From Macrobrachium rosenbergii (taxonomy: Eukaryota > Arthropoda > Malacostraca > Decapoda > Palaemonidae): a stretch of 64,000 nt of DNA. The position numbers were made by a program, and so were the translations under genes. The stretch is from the NCBI RefSeq assembly GCF_040412425.1, contig NC_089781.1:56082468-56146467 (forward strand), given 5' to 3'. The notes under the pieces were generated by a model. That model ran no database searches, was not told the origin of the DNA, and saw only the letters and a program-made list of their open reading frames with translations. Shown piece after piece: positions 57,301-64,000 of the stretch (the stretch's first letter is position 1; each line of letters opens with the position of its first letter).

Positions 57301-60300
57301 ACTCCTATTACCATCTCCTCTCCCCCCCAAAAATGGTTTAAAAGTATGGTCCCCAAACACCACCCCTCTCACCAAGACCTAGCCTCCAACTTCCCTCTCC
57401 TCTACTCCTCCCCCAAGAAACTGGTTTGAACAATGTGGTCCCTAAACACCATCCCTCTCCCCAGGACATTGCCTCCTACTTCGCTTTCCTCTCCACCTCC
57501 ACCAAAAACTGGTTTGAACTTTGTGGTCCCTAAACACCACCCTTTTCCCTGGGAACTTGCCTTCCACTTCCTTCTCCTCTCCTCCATCCCCCAAAAAACT
57601 GGTTTAAATAATGTGGTCCCTAAACACCACCCTCGCCCCCAGGTCCTAACCTCCCACTTCCCTCTAGTCTCCCTCTCCCCCCAAAAAATGGTTTAAAAAT
57701 TGTGGTCCCTAAAAAATACCCCTCTCCCCGGGACCTTCCCTCCCACTTCCCTCTCCTTAACCCGTCCCCCATAAAACTGGTTTAAACAATGTGGTCCCTA
57801 AGCACTACCCTTCCCCCCAGGACCTAACCTCCCACATCCCTCTCCTCTCCCCTTCCCCCCCAAAATTGGCTCAAACACAGTGGTCACTGAACACCACGCC
57901 TCTCCCCGGGACATTGCCACCCACTTCCCTCTCCTCTCCCCCTCCTCCTCCCCCTCCCCCTACCCCCAAAAATTGGTTCAAACAGAGAGGTCCCTAAACA
58001 CCACTCCTCTCCCCAGGACCTTGCCTCCCACTTCCCTCTCCTCTCCCCCTCCCCAAAAATCTGGTTTAAACAGAGAGGTCCCTAAACACCACCCCTCTCA
58101 GCAGACCTTGCCACCCACTTCCATCTCCTCTCCCCCTCCACCAAGAACTGGTTTGAACAGTGTGGTCCCTAAACACCACCCTTCTCCCCAGGAACTTGCC
58201 TTCAACTTCCCTCTCCTCTCCCCCTCACCCAAAAAACTGGTTTAAACAATGTGGTCCCTAAACACCACCCTTCCCCCCAGGACCTAACCTCCCACTTCCC
58301 TCTCTTCTCCCCCTCCCCCAAAAAACTGGTTTAAACATTGTGGTCCCTGAACAATACCCCTCTCCCCTGGACCTTACCTCCCACTTCCCTCTCCTCTACC
58401 CCCTCCCCCAAAAAACTGGTTTAAACAGTGTGGTCCATAAACACCACACTTCTTTCTGGGACCTTGACTCCCACATCCCTATCCTCTCCCCTCTTCCCCC
58501 AAAAATTGGTGTAAACAGTGTAGTCCCTAAACACCACCCCTCTCCTTGTGACATTGCCTCCCACTTCCCCATCCTCTCATCCCTCCCCCCAAACACTGGT
58601 TTAAACAGTGTTGTCCCTAAACACCACCCCTTTCTCTGGAACCTTGCTTCCCACTTCCCTCTCCTCTCCTCTTCCCCAAAAAACCCGCTTAAATAGTGCA
58701 GTCCTTAAACACCACTCTTCTCCCCAGAACCTTCTCTCCAACTTCCCAGTCTTCTCCCCCTCCCCCGGAAACGGTTTAAACAGTGTGGTCCCTAAACACC
58801 AGCCCCCTCCCCAAGACCTCGCCTCCCACTTCCCTCTCCTCTCTCCCCAAAAACTGGTTTAAACAGTGTGGTACCTAAACACCACCAGACTCCCCAGGAC
58901 ATTGCCTTCCACTTCCCTCTCCCCTCCCACTTCCCCCAAAACTGGTTTAAACTGTGTAGAATCTAAACAACTCCAATCTCCCGTGGACCTTGCCTCCCAG
59001 TTCCCTCTCCTCTCCCTCTTTCCACCAAAAAACTGGTTTAAACTGTGTGGTCCCTAAACACCAACCCTCTCCCAGGGACCTTCCCTCCCTCTTCCCTCTC
59101 CTCTTCCCCTCCCCCAAAAACTGGTTTAAACAGTGTGGACCCTAAACACCACCCCTCTTCCTGGAATCGTGCCTCCCACTTCCCTCTCCTCTTCCCCTTC
59201 CACAAAAAACTGTTCAAAACCGAAAGGTCCCTAAACACCACCCCTCTCCCTTGGACCTTGCCTCCCACTTCCGTCTCCTCTCCCCCTCACCTCAAAAATT
59301 GGTTCAAACAGCGAGGTCCTTAAACACCACTACTCTACCTTGGACTTTGCCTCCCACTTCCTTCTCCTCTTCCCCTCCCCCCAAAAAATTGGTTCAAACA
59401 GAGAGGTCCCTAAACACCACTCGTCTCCCAGGACCTTGCCTCCTACTTCTCTCTCCTCTCCCCCTCCCCCAAAAATCTGGTTTAAAATGGGTGGTCCCTA
59501 AACACCACCCGTCTCCCTAGGACCTTGCTTCCCACTTCCCTCTCCTCTCCCCCTCCTGCAAAAAACTGGTTAAAACAGAAAGGTCCCTAAACACCACCCT
59601 TCTCCCTTGGAACTTGCCTCCCATTTCCCTCTCCTCTCCCCCTCCCCGCCAAAAATTTGTTCAAACAGAGGTCCCTAAAAACCACACCTCTCCCCTGGAC
59701 ATTGCCTCCCACTTCCCTCTCCTTTCCCCCTCCTCCTTCCCCCAAAAATTGGTTTAAACATAGAGGTCCCTAAACACCACTCCTCTCCCCAGGACCTTGC
59801 CTCCCACTTCCCTCTCCTCTCCCACTCTCCCAGAAATCTGGTTTAAACAGAGAGGTTCCTAAACACCACCCCTCTCCCCAGGACCTTGCCACCCACTTCC
59901 ATATCTTCTTCCCCTCCCCAAAAAAGTTGCTTTAAACAGTGTGGTCCCTAAACAGAGAGGTCCCTAAACACCACCCCCCTCCCCTGGACTTTGCCTCCCA
60001 CTTCCCTCTCCTCTCCCCCTCCACCCCCAAAAATTGGTTCAAACAGAGGTCCCTAAAAACCACCCCTCTCCCTTGGACATTGCCTCCCACTTCCCTCTCC
60101 TCTCCCCCTCCTTCCCCCAAAAAATGGTTCAAACAGAGAGGTTCCTAAACACCACTCCTCTCCACATGACCTTGCCTCCCACTTCCCTATCCTCTCCCCC
60201 TCCCCCAAAAAACTAGTTTAAACAGAGAGGTCCGTAAACACCACTCATCTCCACATGACCTTAACTCCCACTTCCCTCTCCTCTCCCCCTTCCCCCCAAA

Positions 60301-60860
60301 ATTCTTTTAAACAGAGAGGTCCCTAAACACCACCCCTATCCCCAGGACCTTGCCACCCATTTCCATCTCCTCTCCCCCTCCCCAAAAAACTGCTTTAAAC
60401 AGTGTGGTCCCTAAACACCATCCCTCATCCCAGAACCTTCCCTCCCTCTTCCCTCTACTCTCCCCCTCCCCCAAAAACTGGTTTAAACAGTGTGGTACCT
60501 AAACACCATCTGTCTCGCTGGGACCTGACCTCCCTCTTCCCTCTCTTCTCCCCGTCCCCCAAAACTGGTTTACAGTGTGGTACCTAAACACCACCCATCT
60601 CCCAGGGACCTTGACCCACACTTCCCTCCCCTCCTCCCCCAAAAAGTGGTTTAAACAGAGTGGTCATTAAACACCACCCCTCTCCCTGGGAACTTACCTC
60701 CCAATTCCCACTCTTTTCTCCCCTCCCCCCCAAAAATGGTTTAAGCAGTGTGGTCCCTAAACACCACCCCTCTCCCCCTCCACCTTCCTCTCCCATTTCC
60801 TTTCCTCTCATCCTCCCCCCTCCTTCAAAAAAGTATTGCTGGTTTAAACAGTATAGTACC
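54379..60860 (-). repeat. Satellite array block 10, inverted orientation
   Basis: About 73 monomers. Diagnostic variants recur at 4.3-4.5 kb: ACTGTGTAGAAYCTAAACAAC at 54664 and 58951, and the short unit GGTCCCTAAACAGAGAGG at 55471 and 59943. A subfamily with AAACAGAGAGGTCCCTAAAC in place of AAACAGTGTGG is confined to about 55080-60330. Open frames up to 165 codons are translated satellite. Confidence 0.95.
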
Positions 60861-61830
60861 TAAACAAATTTGTTTATATGTAATGTCTTCCCAAACATTG
60901 CCTAATAATAAAATATACAGCACTTCCCTTTCCTCTCCATTACAAAAAAATCTACACGGAACATTGTTATTTGACTAAGAAACTGGTTTTTTGAACAGTG
61001 TCATACACATTTTAACATTTCTTACAAATTATTTCAGTTCCCTAAACTCCACCCCTCTCCCAGGAACTTGCCTCCCACCTCCCCCTCCTCTTTAAAATAA
61101 ATTCCCAAAAACTGGTTTAAACAGTTTATCCAGCAAGATCAAAACGTAAACATTTGCACCAGCCCTTCTCCCCGAGACCTTGCCTTCCACTTCCTTCTCC
61201 TCTCCCCCCCCCTTCTTCAGATACTGACACATTTTTGTGAAAAAACTGGTTTTAAACATTGTATTTTAAAAGTGCAATGGTGCTTTACATGTTTTTATTT
61301 CTGGAGGATTTCTCTCCGTATGCGATTCATTGCGCTAAACACCACCCATTTCCCTGGGACCTTGGCAACGACTTCCCTCCCCATCTCCCAAGGAAACAAA
61401 GACTGGTTTAAAAATAGTGGTATTGAGTAAATGGGCATCTAGTTGGAAAAAGCTGTTCATTTTGTGATATTTGCTGCAGCCCTCTCCCTTGGGAACTTAG
61501 TATCTGAGAAATATTTTACCTCCACTTCCCTCTCAACTGGTCTCCCCATCAAACCCTCCCCAAAACTGGATTAAACAGTATGGTACCTAAACACCACCCT
61601 TCTTCTTCGCCTGTATCAAGGTCTTTCTCACCCCTTCAATCCTTTCCTCTCCCACCAAAAACTGGTTGAAACAGTGTGGTACCTAAAAAAATCAGAATTA
61701 ATAAAGGTCAAAAATGGTGTACATTTATTGTGCCCATGTTCTAGTGGTATAAACATGTATGTTAGTACACCCCCCTCTCACTGAGACCTCGCTCCCCACT
61801 TCCCTTTTCTCTCTCTCTCTCCCAAAAAAC
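60861..61830 (-). repeat. Mosaic zone: broken satellite interleaved with non-satellite sequence
   Basis: Recognisable monomer pieces (for example AAACTGGTTTAAACAG, ACCTTGCCTTCCACTTCC, CTAAACACCACCC) appear in the right order, but 30-120 bp stretches of unrelated AT-richer sequence lie between or inside them. No gene is visible in the intervening pieces. Confidence 0.7.
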
Positions 61831-63866
61831 TGATTTAAACAGTGTGGTCCCTAAACACCACCCCTCTCCACGGGACCTTCCCTCCCACTTCCCTCTCCTC
61901 TCCCCCTCCCCCAAAAACTGGTTTAAACAGTATGGTACCTAAACACCACACCTATCATCCTCTCCTCTCCCAAAAAAAAAATCTGCTTTTCCCTCTCTCT
62001 CCCCAAACAGTTAAACAGTGGTCCTAAACACCACCCTTCTCACCACCCCCTCTCACCAGTGACCTCACCTCCCACTTCCCCACTCTCCTCTCCCCCCCAA
62101 AAACTGGTTTAAACAGTGTGGTCCCAAAACACCACCCCTTTTCCCCCCAAAAAATCTGGTTTAAACATTGCCTAAACACCACACCTATCATCTTCCTCTT
62201 CTGCTTTAAACAGTATGGTCCCTTTACTCCCCCCTCCACCCCTCTCCTCTACTGGTTTTAAACAGTATGGTCCCAAAACACCACCCCCTTTTCCACCTCT
62301 CTCCCCCATCCACCAAAAACTGGTTTTGCAGTGTCCCACCCTTCCCCTCTTGCCTCTCCCCCTCCCCCCCCCAAAAACTGGTTTAAACAGTGTGGTCCCT
62401 AAACACCTCCCCTCTCCCCAGGACCTAACCTCCCACTTCCCTCTCCTCTCCCCCACAAAAAAAACTGGTTTAAACATTTTGGTCCCTAAACACCACCCCT
62501 TTCCCCGGGACCTTGCCTCCCACTTTCCTCTCCTCTACCCCCTCCCCCAAAAACTGGTTTAAACAGTGTGGCCTGTAAACACCACACCTCTCCCTGGGAC
62601 CTTGACTCCCACTTCCCTCTCCTCTCCCCCCCACTCACCTAAAAAACTGGTTTAAACAGTGAGGCCCCTAAACACCTCCCCTTTCCCTGGGACCTTGCCT
62701 CCCACTTCCCTATCCTCTCATCCCTCCCCCAAAAAACTGGTTTAAACAGTGTGGTACCTAAACACCACCCCTCTCAACGAGACCTCGCTTCCCACTTCCC
62801 TTTCCACTCCACCTCCCCCAAAAAACTGGTTTAAATAGTGTGGTCCCTAAACCCCACCCCTCTCCCCGGGACCTTCCCTCCCACTTCCCTCTCCTCTCCT
62901 CCTCCCCCAAAAACTGGTTTAAACAGTATGGTACCTAAACACCACCCCTATTACCCTCTCCTCTCCCCCGAAAAACTGGTTTAAACAGTATGGTCCTTAA
63001 ACACCACCCCTCTCACCGAAACCTCGCCTTCCACTTCCCTCTCCTCTACCCCTCCCCAAGAAACTGGTTTAAACAGTGTGGTCCCTAAGCACCACCCCTC
63101 TCCCCAGGACATTGCCTCCTACTTCCCTTTCCTCTCCCCCTCCACCAAAAACTGGTTTGGACAGTGTGGTCCCTAAACACAACCCTTCTCCCTGGGAACT
63201 TGCCTTCTACTTCCCTCTCCTCTCCCCCTCTCCCAAAAAACTGGTTTAAACATTGTGGTCCCTAAACACCACCCTTCCCCCCAGGACCTGACCTCCCACT
63301 TCCCTCTCCTCTCCCCCCCAAAAAAACTGGTTTAAACATTGTGGTTGCTAAACAATACCTCTCTCCTCGGGACCTTGCCTCCCACTTCCCTCTCCTCTAC
63401 CCCCTCCCCCAAAAAACTGGTTTAAACTGTGTGGTCCATAAACACCACACCTCTCCCTGGGACCTTGACTCCCACATCCCTCTCCTCTCCCCCCTTCCCC
63501 AAAAAACTGGTTTAAACAGTGTGGTCCATAAACGCCACCCCTCCCCTTGTGACCTTGCCTCCCACTTCCCTATTCTCTCATCCCTCCCCCAGAAAACTGG
63601 TTTAAACAGTGTTGTCCCTAAACATCACCCCTCTCTCTGGAACCTTGCCTCCCACTTCCCTCTCCTCTACCCCAAAAAACAGTTTTAGAGTGTGGTCCCT
63701 AAACCGCCCCTCTCCCAGAGACTTCGCCTCCTCCTTCCTTCTTATATCTCCTATCCCCTAAAGAACTGTTTTAAACAGTGTGGTCTCTAAACACCACCCC
63801 TCTCCCCTTGACCTAGCTTCCCACTTCCCTCTCATCTCCTCCCTAAAAGACGGTAAACACAGTGGT
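61831..63866 (-). repeat. Satellite array block 11, inverted orientation
   Basis: About 23 monomers, several shortened between 61960 and 62340 (units of 40-70 bp). The stretch 63341-63690 repeats the monomer order of 58340-58690 (offset about 5.0 kb), and 62700-62830 resembles 57050-57180. Confidence 0.92.
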
Positions 63867-64000
63867 TTTGGCTTCGCCATTAACGGACTCACTACAGGCG
63901 CTTTACCTTCAGAGAGCCTTTAATGGAACCACACAGCGACAAAAGTCTAGGCCTATGAAAGCTCCTTCCACGGAGAACACCCACGCCACTAACGGACTAC
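63867..64000. other. Right non-satellite flank
   Basis: The last 134 bp leave the satellite after AAGACGGTAAACACAG. No LINE similarity, gene or repeat is recognised. ACGGACTC and ACGGACTAC occur about 100 bp apart but are too short to interpret. Confidence 0.6.

Noticed and set aside
306..63866. Dozens of 60-166 codon open frames rich in FPLLSP, VVPKHHPSP or GEGWCLGTTLFKP
   Set aside because: They are translations of the satellite on either strand, shifting frame with each monomer indel; there is no unique start or conserved domain.
1..64000. LTR retrotransposon or retrovirus-like origin of the RT sequences
   Set aside because: No LTRs, gag, protease, integrase or RNase H; the RT motifs with an upstream APE endonuclease and a tandem-repeat 3' tail are those of non-LTR elements.
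63867..64000. Possible exon or small RNA gene at the right edge
   Set aside because: Only 134 bp are visible; no splice pattern, tRNA boxes or conserved motif could be supported.

Overview
This is a gene-poor, repeat-dominated window from an animal genome. Arthropod is likely and a decapod crustacean is my best guess, because of the CR1/L2-like non-LTR retrotransposons with short tandem (TAAGG/TGTAAGGTC)-type tails and the very dense satellite; that taxonomic call is inference and weak. I found no host gene, rRNA or tRNA. By my boundary estimates about 54% is one satellite family with an approximately 85-90 bp monomer (roughly 400 monomers), about 41% is one LINE family (seven copies plus one short duplicate), and the rest is a 1.86 kb DNA transposon, one microsatellite and short unique pieces.

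Layout: unique flank with a 44-bp repeat (1-305); satellite (306-2710); LINE A internal fragment (2711-4090, minus); satellite (4091-9138); LINE B (9139-13391, minus); satellite; LINE C, the only near full-length copy (15307-19952, minus); satellite; LINE D (20567-26766, minus), split by a DNA transposon at 22731-24590; satellite; LINE D' (27085-27457), a duplicate of the 3' end of D; a 9.2 kb satellite block; LINE E (36675-40446, minus) abutting a (TC)n tract; satellite; LINE F (43235-47295, minus); satellite; an inversion point near 47845 where the monomer orientation flips; inverted satellite; LINE G (50827-54378, plus); inverted satellite to about 63866 with a strange mosaic zone at 60861-61830; unique flank.

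The LINE has two overlapping ORFs. ORF1 (about 465 codons) carries a PHD-like Cys/His cluster, an acidic tract and four CCCH zinc fingers. ORF2 (about 990 codons) carries an APE-type endonuclease and a reverse transcriptase, with no RNase H seen, and overlaps the end of ORF1 by 31 nt in the -1 frame. No copy is wholly intact.

The most interesting signal is that every copy flanked by satellite on both sides and reaching its own 3' tail (B, C, D, F, G) lies in the same orientation relative to the monomer, and its 5' junction falls in the same roughly 15-nt stretch of the monomer despite different 5' truncation points. This looks like a satellite-targeted, site-specific LINE. When the satellite flips at 47845 the LINE orientation flips with it. 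A by-product is that satellite reading frames run in frame into truncated ORF1 in at least three copies, giving a 559-codon open frame in copy B.
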